Source: Streptomyces griseus subsp. griseus (GTDB lineage: Bacteria > Actinomycetota > Actinomycetes > Streptomycetales > Streptomycetaceae). From it: a stretch of 64,000 nt of DNA. Each line of letters opens with the position of its first letter. The first letter of the stretch is position 1. Below, piece by piece: positions 8,397-24,133 of this stretch. The position numbers and the translations under genes are program-made. The notes beneath the pieces are model-generated. The model searched no databases. It saw only the letters and a list, made by a program, of their open reading frames with translations, and was not told the origin of the DNA. The DNA is taken from the NCBI RefSeq assembly GCF_000720255.1, contig NZ_JOJE01000005.1:1-64000 (forward strand), in the 5' to 3' direction.

Positions 8397-10134
8397 ATGA
8401 GCAGAGACCGCTACGTCGACTTCCTGCGCGCGTGGGCGATCGTACTGGTGGTCGTCGGCCACTGGCTGATCACGGCCTGGCCCGGGAGCCCGGTGGACAG
8501 ATCACCGCCCCGGAGCTGTTGGCGGCCGTTCCGTGGCCCCAGTGGCTGACCCTGGCGTTCCTGAGAACCCGGAGCGGCCGCAGCAAGGTGGCGCCGGGGC
8601 GATGGGCACGCGACCAGACCACCGAACAGCGCAAAACACCTGGGCGCCGGCAGACCCGTGCCTCGCGCTCGACCGGCATGACCTCCCTACAGCTGGTCCC
8701 CCCTGCTGGGTGGTTCCGGAGGATGCATTCCGCCACCGTCCTTGATGTCCACCTCACAGGTGCGTCCGTGGTAGGACTGGTCATTGGGGATCAACAACAC
8801 CCCGGCAACCTGCTCAGGGTGCTCGACGCCGAGCCAGTCGTCGCCCGTAAGGGGATCGTCGGCCGGCCCGAACGCCTGGGACGAGTAAATCGTCTGACAC
8901 CCCAACGCCACACGCTCCTTGTCGACCGCGCAGGCGTCCACCGCGCGGTCGGAATATTCGTCGGCGCCGTCGAAGCGGAAGCGGAAGTGGACAAGGTCAC
9001 CTTCGGAGGGCGCCTGCGGGTGGGGCTCAAGGCGCCAGTCAACGACCGCGGCGGTAACGCCGAGAGCCTGCCCATCCGTGTCCACGACCTGCACCCTGAC
9101 ACCGGCCTTACCGCGCTCCGCCGTCGTGTCGGTGCAGCCCCAGGAAGAGCAGCCGGACAGGGCGAGAATCACCAGAGCCAGCGGGGCAACGGCGAATACC
9201 CGTGCAGGTAACACTGAGATGACCTCCGGTCGGGGTGGGCGGGGCAGTGTATCCCGGGGCCTGGCAGCTGCGGGTGATGGCGACGAGCGCCTGCGGCGGC
9301 GAAGCCGAAGCGCAGAGGAGCCCTGTGAATTGGGCGGGCTCTTGGAGCAACTGCATTGGCCTCTCGTCCCCCTGGCGGGGGGCGCTCGCCCTGGCCGCCG
9401 ACGCGCTCGTTGTGGCGGGGCACGCACCGTACGTCGGGCTGCTCAACCACGTGCTCGTGTGGGGTGCTGCCTACCAGTTGGGCTTCTGCTGGCGGGACGG
9501 TCTGCTGACCGGGCGTCGGCTCGTGCCGCTCACGATGGCGGCGGGCGGCGGGCCGGCGTTCGCCACGCTCGTGACTCTGGGTCCGTTCCCGGTCAGTCTG
9601 ATCCTGGTGACCGGGCGGGCCCCCGGCAATACCGATCCGCCGTCGGCCGCGATGCCGGCGTGGGTGGTGGCCCAGGTCGGGCTGTGTCTCCTCGCCGCGG
9701 CGCCGGTGCGGCGGTTGCTGGAACATGAGCGGGTGTGGCGCGTGGTTCGCCCCGTGGGAGCGGCCAGCATGACGCTGTATCTGTGGCACATGCTGCCGGT
9801 GCTCGTCATCGCCGCCGCGTTCCACTTGACCGGCCTCGCGTCGCCCGAGCCGCCACTCGGGTCCGCGGGGTGGTGGGGGCTGAGTCCCGTGGCTGTTGAT
9901 GCTCGTGTCGTGCTGGCCGGAGTCGTGTTCGCGCTCGGGCCGCTGGAACGCGGGCTGGTCGTGCTGTACGAACGGACCCGTCCGAACGCCGGCCTGCGCC
10001 GCGCCTGGCCGCTGTGGCTCGGCCTGGCCATGAACGTCGCCGCTCTGAGCCGCTTCGCCGTGCGGGGCTTCGCGCCCGACGGCCGGCCCCCCGTGCTGCC
10101 GGCCATCGGCCTGGTGCTGGGGACGGCGCTGTGA
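8397..10134 (+). pseudogene. Acyltransferase family 3 gene, frameshifted and interrupted
   Basis: From the ATG at 8397 the frame reads MSRDRYVDFLRAWAIVLVVV and GHWLITA, the first membrane helix and catalytic-His region of acyltransferase-3 proteins. A single missing base near 8480 shifts the frame, which then stops at 8549; homology continues in another frame (AREPGGQITAPELLAAVPWP and QWLTLAF) to about 8562 and then ends. The C-terminal half reappears in the frame ending at 10134 from about 9370 onward (PYVGLLNHVLVWGAAYQLGF, GPFPVSLILVTG, MTLYLWHMLPV). About 140 residues of the middle are absent and replaced by a reverse-strand lipoprotein gene. The gene probably once formed the third member of the radical SAM operon, and no functional product is expected. 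Confidence 0.8.
8687..9214 (-). CDS. Putative lipoprotein with a TTA second codon, inserted in the acyltransferase gene
   Basis: The 175-residue protein begins with GTG at 9214, preceded by GGAGGT at 7-nt spacing. A signal sequence (ARVFAVAPLALVILALSGC) ends in the lipobox LSGC, so the product should be lipid-anchored outside the membrane. The mature part contains several cysteines (SSWGC, VDACAVDKERVALGC, GRTCEVD) and an acidic beta-rich region (DLVHFRFRFDGADEYSD); I do not recognise the fold. The second codon is TTA, the rare leucine codon read by bldA tRNA, which would tie translation to development. It lies opposite to and inside the broken acyltransferase gene, so it arrived by an insertion-deletion event. 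Confidence 0.65.
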   Translation of the reverse strand: MLPARVFAVAPLALVILALSGCSSWGCTDTTAERGKAGVRVQVVDTDGQALGVTAAVVDWRLEPHPQAPSEGDLVHFRFRFDGADEYSDRAVDACAVDKERVALGCQTIYSSQAFGPADDPLTGDDWLGVEHPEQVAGVLLIPNDQSYHGRTCEVDIKDGGGMHPPEPPSRGDQL

Positions 10135-10206
10135 TGTTCACTCGGTGGACAGCGGAACATCGGCCCGAGCGGCCCGAGGCGGGGCGAGCTCCGGAGCGTG
10201 TGTGAA

Positions 10207-14805
<4,599 letters not shown>

Positions 14806-14839
14806 GCGGCCGACTTTATAAAACCCCTTTCCTAACCCC

Positions 14840-14868
14840 TTGTCGAAAGCTCCGGAGCCCCATAGCCT
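14840..14868 (+). promoter_or_regulatory. Promoter of the ROK regulator gene
   Basis: TTGTCG (14840-14845) and TAGCCT (14863-14868) are separated by 17 bp, a good housekeeping promoter. The bases before and over the -35 box (TAACCCCTTGTCGAAAGC) closely match those at the importer-operon promoter at 16521-16537, so one regulator may bind both. Confidence 0.65.
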
Positions 14869-14932
14869 TGCCGCGCGCCGGTGCCGTCGTAGCCCCGGCC
14901 CGGCATGGCATGGAAGGGATGGGGCTACTCCG

Positions 14933-16180
14933 GTGAAGCGCACATCACGCGACATCCGCACCGCGAACCGCTACGAGGTGCTGCGCCAGATCATCGCCGC
15001 GTCCCCCACGTCCCGGCAGGAGCTGGCGGCCGCCACGGGCCTGAGCCTCGCCACGGTCGCCACCCTCGTCGGTGAGCTGCTGGACCTCCGCATGATCACG
15101 GAGGTCGGGTTCGAGGACTCGGCGGGCGGCCGCCCGCGGGGCCTGGTCGCCGTCAACGCGTCGGGGGGCGCGTTGATCGGCGTGGACATCGCGGAGACGT
15201 ACGTCCATGTGGAGCTGTTCGATCTGGGGCTGAACGTGCTGGCCCGGGCCGAGGAGGACATGCGGCCCGGCGAGAGCCGCCCTGAGCAGGTGGTCGGCCA
15301 TGTCGCCGCCGCCGTCGGCTCGGTGGTCGCGCAGGCCGGGGTCGAGGCGGCCCGGGTGCTCGGCGTCGGGGTGAGCGTGCCGGGCCAGGTGGACCGCACC
15401 ACCGGCATCGCGGAGTACGCGCCCAACTGGGACTGGCACGACGTGCCGCTGCTCGACCTGCTCTCCGAGTACATCGCCTACCCTCTCTACCTGGACAACC
15501 CGCTGCGCGCCTGCGCCGTCGCCGAGCTGTGGTTCGGGGCCGCGCGCGGACACGGCGACGCGGTGGTGGTCAACCTCGGCACCGGCGTGGGCGCCGGACT
15601 CGTGCTGGGCAGCGGGCTGCACCGGGGCGTCAGCAACAGCGCCGGCGAGTGGGGCCACACCACGCTCGTGCTGGACGGCCGCCTGTGCCACTGCGGTAAC
15701 CACGGCTGCGTCGAGACGTACGTCGGGGCCCCCGGGATCATGCTGAACCTGCGCGAACTGAGCCCGCGGAGCCCGCTGCTGCATCCCGAGGACCAGACGG
15801 CCACCATCGACGCCCTGGCCCGCGGGGTCGCGGCGCACGACCCGGTGGCGGTCAAGGTGGTCCGTGACACCGCCCGCTATCTCGGCGCCGGCATCTCCGA
15901 CCTGATCAACCTGCTCAACCCCGAAGTGGTCGTGCTCAGCAGCTGGGTCGCCGGCCGGCTCGGCGAGCCGCTGCTGACCGAAGTGCGCGAGGCCGTCGCC
16001 CGACACGCGCTGCGGCGGCCGCTGGCCGCCACCGAGATCGTCCTCTCCCCGATCCCCACCGACCCGGTGTGCCTGGGCGCGGCCACGTTCGCGCTGGAGG
16101 GCTCGCTGCAGTCGGTCGGGCAGAGGCAGGCGAAACACCGCACCACCCCCGCAAGGAGCCGTACCGCACCAGCTTCATGA
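14933..16180 (+). CDS. ROK-family transcriptional repressor
   Basis: The protein has 415 residues from the GTG at 14933. The N-terminal winged HTH (SPTSRQELAAATGLSLATVA) is followed by an ATPase-like sugar-kinase fold. This contains GVDIAETYVHVELFDLG, the sugar site NLGTGVGAGLV, and the ROK zinc motif CHCGNHGCVE (CXCGXXGCXE) around residue 250. ROK repressors of this type (NagC/XylR-like) sense sugars or phosphosugars. It sits directly upstream of an ABC sugar importer and beta-galactosidase, and its promoter shares an element with theirs, so it is the probable local regulator. The start choice removes a poorly coding upstream stretch that has no ribosome binding site. Confidence 0.9.
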   Translation: MKRTSRDIRTANRYEVLRQIIAASPTSRQELAAATGLSLATVATLVGELLDLRMITEVGFEDSAGGRPRGLVAVNASGGALIGVDIAETYVHVELFDLGLNVLARAEEDMRPGESRPEQVVGHVAAAVGSVVAQAGVEAARVLGVGVSVPGQVDRTTGIAEYAPNWDWHDVPLLDLLSEYIAYPLYLDNPLRACAVAELWFGAARGHGDAVVVNLGTGVGAGLVLGSGLHRGVSNSAGEWGHTTLVLDGRLCHCGNHGCVETYVGAPGIMLNLRELSPRSPLLHPEDQTATIDALARGVAAHDPVAVKVVRDTARYLGAGISDLINLLNPEVVVLSSWVAGRLGEPLLTEVREAVARHALRRPLAATEIVLSPIPTDPVCLGAATFALEGSLQSVGQRQAKHRTTPARSRTAPAS

Positions 16181-16431
16181 CGACGGAAGGGATGCAGTTG
16201 ACGCGCAATAACAGATCCGTCCTCGCGACAGCCGCGGCCGCGCCGGCTGGCACGGGGACCCTGATGCCCAACGGCCAGATCGTCAGCGAGGCGTCGGGCA
16301 AGTGCCTGGACGCCAGCGGGCAGACCACGGCCGACGACAGCCCAACGGCCCTCTGGAGCTGCAACTCCGGCCCCAACGAGGCCTGGAGCAGGCTCCAGAG
16401 GCCCCTGACCGGGGGCCGTCGGCACCCCTGA
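16177..16431 (+). pseudogene. Relic of a secreted ricin-type lectin / glycosidase gene
   Basis: A short frame overlapping the ROK stop codon reads a degraded signal-like start (LTRNNRSVLATAAAAP) joined directly to the first half of a ricin-B (CBM13) repeat: NGQIVSEASGKCLDASGQTT and NSGPNEAWS. A complete lectin domain needs three such repeats and the usual enzyme domain is absent, so most of the gene has been deleted. It may still be translated as an 84-residue peptide, but no function is expected. Confidence 0.55.
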
Positions 16432-16527
16432 CCCGGCGGCCCTCACCCCCCTTCCTACAGCTGACGGACGCTCATGTTCGTCATACCGAACCGGACACAA
16501 CGTTTCGCACAGACTTCGTCCAACCCC

Positions 16528-16556
16528 TTGCCGAAGCCTTAGCCGAAGGTTAACGT
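16528..16556 (+). promoter_or_regulatory. Promoter of the sugar importer / beta-galactosidase operon
   Basis: TTGCCG (16528-16533) and TAACGT (16551-16556) are separated by 17 bp. The -35 box lies inside CAACCCCTTGCCGAAGC, nearly the same as the element at the ROK promoter. A direct repeat GCCGAAG (16530-16536 and 16543-16549) lies between the boxes. Confidence 0.6.
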
Positions 16557-16642
16557 CCCGCACCGCAACGCATTTCGAGCCACCGGCCAGTTCGGCCGTG
16601 GAGCCGCAAGCCGCAAGCCGCAATCGAGACAAGGACGTCACC

Positions 16643-17908
16643 ATGTCGGCACTGAGCAACGACAACTGGTCCCGCCGGTCCATCTTCCGGGCCGCCGCGG
16701 GCATGGCCGCCGCCGGCACGCTCGCCGCCTGCGGCGGCAACAACGGCCGTGGGGGCGGGTCCGGTTCGGGGCCGCAGCTCAACCAGATGTTCCACGCCTA
16801 CGGTGAAGCGGGGACGGAGCAGGCGATCAAGCGGTACGCCGCCGCTTACAAGGACGCCAGCGTGAACACGCAGTGGATCACCAGCGCCGACTTCGAGAGC
16901 AAGCTCTTCGCGACGCTGCTCACCAAGAACGCGCCGGACCTGTTCGAGTTCCACCCGCAGATCCAGATGGTCAAGAGCGGTCAGGTCGCCGACCTGAGCG
17001 ACATCGTCAACCCGGTCAAGGACGACTTCAACCCGGCCGACATCACGTCGCACACGGTCGACGGCAAGATATACGGCGTCCGGATGATCGACGACCCGCA
17101 GTTCTTCTTCTACCGGCCCTCGCTCTTCAAGAAGGCCGGCGTGAAGGTGCCGGAGACCCTCGACGAGCTGATCGAGGCCGCCGCCAAGCTCACCACCGGC
17201 AAGGTGAAGGGCCTGTACGTCGGCAACGACCTGCACGCGATCGTCAACCCGCTCATCTGGTCCGCGGGCGCCGACACCCTCAACGCCAAGAACGAGATCG
17301 CCTACCACACGCCCGAGGTCGTCGAGGGCCTGAAGAAGATGCGCAAGCTCTTCACCAGCGGCGACCTGCTCCTCGGCGCCCCGACCGACTACTGGGACCC
17401 CTCCTCGCTCGTTCAGGGCCTGTGTGCCATCCAGTTCTGCGGTATGTGGGCCATGCCGGTGTTCCAGAAGGCATTCGGCGACGACCTCGGGATCTTCCCG
17501 TTCCCGAAGACCGTCGACTCCGGCAAGCAGTCCGTCTACAACGGCGGCTGGTCGATGTTCGTCAACGCCAAGGGCAAGAACGTCGACGCGGCCAAGGAGT
17601 ACGTGAAGTGGCTGTGGATCGACCAGAAGAAGTACCAGGAGGACTGGGCCACTTCGTACGGTTTCCACATCCCGCCGCGCAAGTCGATCGCCGCGACCGC
17701 CACGAAGCTCAAGTCGGGTCTGCCGGCTGAGGGCGTCAAGCTCTTCAACGAGTTCGGGCACTTCGACAACATCGGCTGGACCCAGGCGATGATCCAGGCG
17801 TCGTGGGACGTCATGGCCAACTGCGTCCGCAAGAGCGGTGACCCGGAGAAGGCGCTCGACGAGTGCGACAAGACCGTCAACCGCGAGCTGAAGAAGCTCT
17901 TCGGATAG
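16643..17908 (+). CDS. ABC sugar importer, substrate-binding lipoprotein
   Basis: The 421-residue protein has an N-terminal signal with SRRSIFRAAA and a lipobox ending LAAC (Cys30), so it is exported and lipid-anchored. The body is a family 1 extracellular solute-binding protein: QLNQMFHAYGEAGTEQAIKR, a KLFATLLTKNAPDLFEF hinge segment, GGWSMFVNAKGKNVDAAKEY and KWLWIDQKKYQEDWA. It starts an operon with two permeases and a GH2 beta-galactosidase, so a galactoside or other plant-derived oligosaccharide is a reasonable substrate. There is no dedicated ATPase; in Streptomyces such importers normally use the shared ATPase MsiK. The start at 16643 is preceded by AAGGACG. Confidence 0.9.
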   Translation: MSALSNDNWSRRSIFRAAAGMAAAGTLAACGGNNGRGGGSGSGPQLNQMFHAYGEAGTEQAIKRYAAAYKDASVNTQWITSADFESKLFATLLTKNAPDLFEFHPQIQMVKSGQVADLSDIVNPVKDDFNPADITSHTVDGKIYGVRMIDDPQFFFYRPSLFKKAGVKVPETLDELIEAAAKLTTGKVKGLYVGNDLHAIVNPLIWSAGADTLNAKNEIAYHTPEVVEGLKKMRKLFTSGDLLLGAPTDYWDPSSLVQGLCAIQFCGMWAMPVFQKAFGDDLGIFPFPKTVDSGKQSVYNGGWSMFVNAKGKNVDAAKEYVKWLWIDQKKYQEDWATSYGFHIPPRKSIAATATKLKSGLPAEGVKLFNEFGHFDNIGWTQAMIQASWDVMANCVRKSGDPEKALDECDKTVNRELKKLFG

Positions 17909-17928
17909 GTCATCGGACGGACTACGAC

Positions 17929-18894
17929 ATGTCGACGACCACGAAGCTCGACCTCGCGAGCCCCGCCCCGGCCAAGGCCTCTCCGGCCAAGCCGCGGCGG
18001 GGTCTGTGGGGCAGCCGCACCTTCAACTTCTGGCTCTTCGCCGCCCCGTTCCTCATCGGCCTGATCGTCTTCATCTACGTGCCGATCGGCTGGAGCATCT
18101 ACCTCAGCTTCTTCGACGCGCGCTTCACCGTCACGCCGGACAAGTTCATCGGCCTCGAGAACTACACGTACATGCTGACGGACCCCAAGTTCGTCGGCTC
18201 GCTCGGCACCTTCACCGTCTTCGCCGCGTTCATCGTGCCCACCACCTGGGCGCTGTCCCTCAGCCTGGCGCTGCTGGTGAACCGGCTCAAGTTCATGCGG
18301 GCGTTCTTCCGGTCGGTGTTCTTCCTGCCGACCGCGTGCTCCTACGTCGCCGCGTCGCTGATCTGGAAGATGTCCCTCTTCAGCGGCGTCCGGTTCGGCC
18401 TGGCGAACACGGTCATCGGCTGGTTCGGGATCGACAACATCGCCTGGCTGATCTCCCCCAATCCGCCCTGGTACTGGCTGGTCATCGTCACGGCCCGCCT
18501 GTGGCTGCAGTCCGGCTTCTACATGATCCTTTTCATCGCCGCACTGCAGAACATCCCCGAGGAGCTGTACGAGGCCGCCGCCATCGACGGCGCCAAGCGG
18601 GGCTGGCAGACATTCCGGCACATCACCCTGCCGCAGCTGCGGGCCACGTCGACCGCGGTCGTCCTGCTGCTGCTCATCGCCGCCTACCAGGCCTTCGACG
18701 AGTTCTTCAACCTGCTGGACAAGACGACCTGGGGCCGGCCGCCGCTGGTCGAGCTGTACTACACCGCCCTGGGCACGGAGCAGGACTACGGCGCCGGCAG
18801 CGCGGGGGCCGTGATCCTGACCGTGCTGATCATCATCGTCACCCTGCTCCAGGGCAAGATTCTGGGCTTCGGAAGGGGGGACGAGTCCAAGTGA
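17929..18894 (+). CDS. ABC sugar importer permease 1 (MalF-type)
   Basis: The 321-residue membrane protein has six predicted helices and the EAA loop that contacts the ATPase (EAAAIDGAKRGWQTFRHITL). The first helix (FWLFAAPFLIGLIVFIYVP) follows a basic cytoplasmic tail. The stop overlaps the GTG of the next permease by 4 bp, so the two are co-translated. It belongs to the carbohydrate uptake transporter-1 family. Confidence 0.92.
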   Translation: MSTTTKLDLASPAPAKASPAKPRRGLWGSRTFNFWLFAAPFLIGLIVFIYVPIGWSIYLSFFDARFTVTPDKFIGLENYTYMLTDPKFVGSLGTFTVFAAFIVPTTWALSLSLALLVNRLKFMRAFFRSVFFLPTACSYVAASLIWKMSLFSGVRFGLANTVIGWFGIDNIAWLISPNPPWYWLVIVTARLWLQSGFYMILFIAALQNIPEELYEAAAIDGAKRGWQTFRHITLPQLRATSTAVVLLLLIAAYQAFDEFFNLLDKTTWGRPPLVELYYTALGTEQDYGAGSAGAVILTVLIIIVTLLQGKILGFGRGDESK

Positions 18895-19784
18895 CCGCCA
18901 CCACGCCCGACATACGCAAGACCGCACCCGCGAAGAGCAGGCGATCCGCCCGGCGCGGAGGATCGGTGATGGGCAACACCGGCCTCTACATCGCCACCGG
19001 TGTCGCCGCCTTCTTCTTCCTGATCCCGTTCTACGTCCTGCTCCGCAACGCCCTCTCCACGGACCCCCAGATCACCGGGGAGCACTGGGAGTTCTTCCCC
19101 ACGAACCTGCAGTGGGGGAACGTCAAGGAGCTGTTCGACGACCCGCAGGTGGACTTCGCCCAGTCGCTGTGGAACTCGACGGTCGTCGCCGTCGCCATGA
19201 CCGTCGGCATCCTGCTGGTGTGCTCCCTCGCCGGCTACGCCCTGGCCCGCATCCCGTACAAGCACGCCAACAAGATCTTCTACGTCGTCCTGGGCACCCT
19301 GATGGTCCCGACCTCGGTGACCTTCGTACCCAGCTTCGTGCTGGTCTCGTCACTCGGATGGGTGGACACCTACCGCGGTCTGATCATCCCGGGCCTGTTC
19401 AGTGGTTTCACCTGCTTCCTCTTCCGGCAGTACTTCCTCGGGTTCCCGAAGGAGCTGGAGGAGGCGGCACGCGTGGACGGGCTCGGCTATTGGGGCGCGT
19501 ACTGGCGTGTCGTCGTCCCCAACTCGCTGAACTTCTTCGCGGCCATCGCCACCATCACCTTCATCAACGCCTGGAACGCCTTCCTCTGGCCGCTGGTCAT
19601 CGGGCAGGACCCGGGCGCCTGGACCGTCCAGGTGGTGCTCTCGTCGTACATGACCAACCAGACGGTCGTCTTCCACACGATCTTCATGGCCACCGCCATT
19701 TCCATCCTGCCCCTGTTGTTCGTGTTCCTCTTCCTCCAGCGCTGGCTGGTGCAGGGGATCGCGCAGACGGGTATCAAGGGCTGA
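18891..19784 (+). CDS. ABC sugar importer permease 2 (MalG-type)
   Basis: The 297-residue membrane protein starts at the GTG within the GTGA overlap. It has the MalG-type EAA loop (EAARVDGLGYWGAYWRVVVP) and about six helices (for example AAFFFLIPFYVLLRNAL). It pairs with the previous permease. The beta-galactosidase gene begins 12 bp after its stop, which supports one transcript. Confidence 0.92.
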   Translation: MTATTPDIRKTAPAKSRRSARRGGSVMGNTGLYIATGVAAFFFLIPFYVLLRNALSTDPQITGEHWEFFPTNLQWGNVKELFDDPQVDFAQSLWNSTVVAVAMTVGILLVCSLAGYALARIPYKHANKIFYVVLGTLMVPTSVTFVPSFVLVSSLGWVDTYRGLIIPGLFSGFTCFLFRQYFLGFPKELEEAARVDGLGYWGAYWRVVVPNSLNFFAAIATITFINAWNAFLWPLVIGQDPGAWTVQVVLSSYMTNQTVVFHTIFMATAISILPLLFVFLFLQRWLVQGIAQTGIKG

Positions 19785-22688
<2,904 letters not shown>

Positions 22689-22711
22689 CCGGCACGGTCC
22701 TGAGGACGGAC

Positions 22712-22743
22712 GCGGCCGGCCGGCTCTTCAGCCGGCCGGCCGC
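22712..22743 (+). terminator. Terminator of the importer / beta-galactosidase operon
   Basis: Two perfect 14-bp arms (GCGGCCGGCCGGCT and its complement) enclose a CTTC tetraloop, 23 bp after the beta-galactosidase stop. There is no T-run, as is usual for Streptomyces terminators. Confidence 0.85.
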
Positions 22744-22854
22744 GGTCGCTTCCTGCGTCGGTTTCGGCCCCGCATCCTCACCGTGGCCGCGTCGGCGACC
22801 ACCGTGGGACTGGCTGATGATGACGCGGGCCTGAGTGTGGCTGTTGTAAAAGGT

Positions 22855-23132
22855 GTGGCGCCAGTGGCCTATGCGGGTGTTGGGTTGTTTATCGCACCGG
22901 TCTCCCCCTCCGCCCTGCCGTGGCTCCACCGCGCCCTCCCGCAGGCGAGTCTTGCCGGTGCCTGGATGATCGCCGCGTCGATGGTGGGCGGCGTCGCCGC
23001 CCGCCGCTGCTGGGCGCGGGCATCAAGGCCTCGGGCATCCAAGCGGTACCCCTGCTGCCCACCGGCCTCTCCGCCGCCTCCCTGGCAGCGACCGTCTGGC
23101 TGATCACACTGACCCGGAGGTACGCCGAGTGA
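22855..23132 (+). pseudogene. Possible frameshifted small membrane protein before the ABC exporter
   Basis: From a GTG at 22855 one frame reads a hydrophobic segment (YAGVGLFIAPVSPSALPW, then LAGAWMIAASMVGGVAA). Near 23000 coding-like sequence moves to another frame (GAGIKASGIQAVPLLPTGLS and SLAATVWLITLTRRYAE) that ends at 23132, overlapping the exporter ATPase start. A one-base frameshift in a ~90-residue two-helix protein would explain this, and translational coupling to the exporter supports a former operon gene. It may be a chance frame. Confidence 0.35.
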
Positions 23133-24133
23133 CCGGCAGTATCGAAGTCCGCGGCCTGTCCCGCACCTTCCACACCACAGTCCGCCGCCCCGGGTTCGCC
23201 GGTGCGCTCAGATCTCTCGTCAATCCGGAGCGGGTGGCCAAGCACGCCGTCTCCGACGTCACCTTCGACGTGGCGCAGGGCGAACTGCTGGCCCTGCTCG
23301 GGCCGAACGGCGCCGGGAAATCAACGACGATCAAGATGCTCACCGGCATCCTCACCCCCACCTCCGGCACGGCACGCGTGGCGGGCGTGGTGCCGTACGA
23401 GGAGCGGGAGCGCAACGCCCGCAACATCGGCGCCGTGTTCGGGCAGCGAACGCAGCTGTGGTGGGACCTGCCGGTGCGCGAGTCGTTCGCGATCCTGCGG
23501 GACATCTACGAGGTGCCGAAGGCCGAGCACGCGGCCCGGCTGAAGGAGTTCGACGAGCTCCTCGAACTGTCGTCGTTCTGGGACACCCGGGTCCGCCACC
23601 TCTCCCTCGGCCAGCGGGTGCGCTGCGACCTCGCGGCGGCGCTGCTGCACGACCCGCCCGTCGTCTTCCTCGACGAGCCGACCATCGGCATGGACGTGGT
23701 GGTCAAGGAGCAGGTCCGGGAGTTCCTGCGCCACCAGGTCGCGGAGCGCGGTCGTACGGTGCTGCTGACCACGCACGACATGACCGAGGTCGAGCGGCTC
23801 GCCGAGCGGGTCGTCCTCATCAACCACGGCCGGCTCGTCCTCGACGGCGCCCTGGACGAGATCCGCCGCCGGTTCGGCTCGACCTGGCAATTGCGGGCGA
23901 CGCTCGCCGACCCGCACACCGAGGTCGCGGGCCTGCCGGGCGTGGTAGTGGTACGGCGGGAGGGCCGGCAGGTGGTGTTCGGCCCCGAGGGCCCGGGCGC
24001 GGAGGCCCTCTCGGTCCACCAGGCGCTGAAGCTGGTCATCGAACGGTACGAACTCGCGGGCATCGCCATCGACGAGGCGGACCTGGAGGACGTGATGCGG
24101 GCCGCGTACGCGCAGGCGGAGGCGGCGCTGTGA
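23129..24133 (+). CDS. ABC-2 exporter ATP-binding protein
   Basis: The 334-residue ATPase has Walker A (GPNGAGKST), signature (LSLGQRVRCD, a variant of LSGGQ), Walker B (VVFLDEP) and the switch histidine (LLTTHDM). The C-terminal ~90 residues form a regulatory extension. It starts with GTG and is linked by a GTGA overlap to a permease, then a second permease: the arrangement of actinobacterial ABC-2 exporters of the viologen/daunorubicin-like group. The cargo is unknown. Confidence 0.92.
   Translation: MTGSIEVRGLSRTFHTTVRRPGFAGALRSLVNPERVAKHAVSDVTFDVAQGELLALLGPNGAGKSTTIKMLTGILTPTSGTARVAGVVPYEERERNARNIGAVFGQRTQLWWDLPVRESFAILRDIYEVPKAEHAARLKEFDELLELSSFWDTRVRHLSLGQRVRCDLAAALLHDPPVVFLDEPTIGMDVVVKEQVREFLRHQVAERGRTVLLTTHDMTEVERLAERVVLINHGRLVLDGALDEIRRRFGSTWQLRATLADPHTEVAGLPGVVVVRREGRQVVFGPEGPGAEALSVHQALKLVIERYELAGIAIDEADLEDVMRAAYAQAEAAL

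Noticed and set aside
8563..8686. Transposon remnant next to the inserted lipoprotein gene
   Set aside because: No inverted repeats, target duplications or transposase-like peptide could be found in either strand.
8372..9211. Frame starting MKPRKHDGHEQ as a protein-coding gene
   Set aside because: Only about 30 residues resemble acyltransferase sequence; the rest is antisense to the lipoprotein gene.
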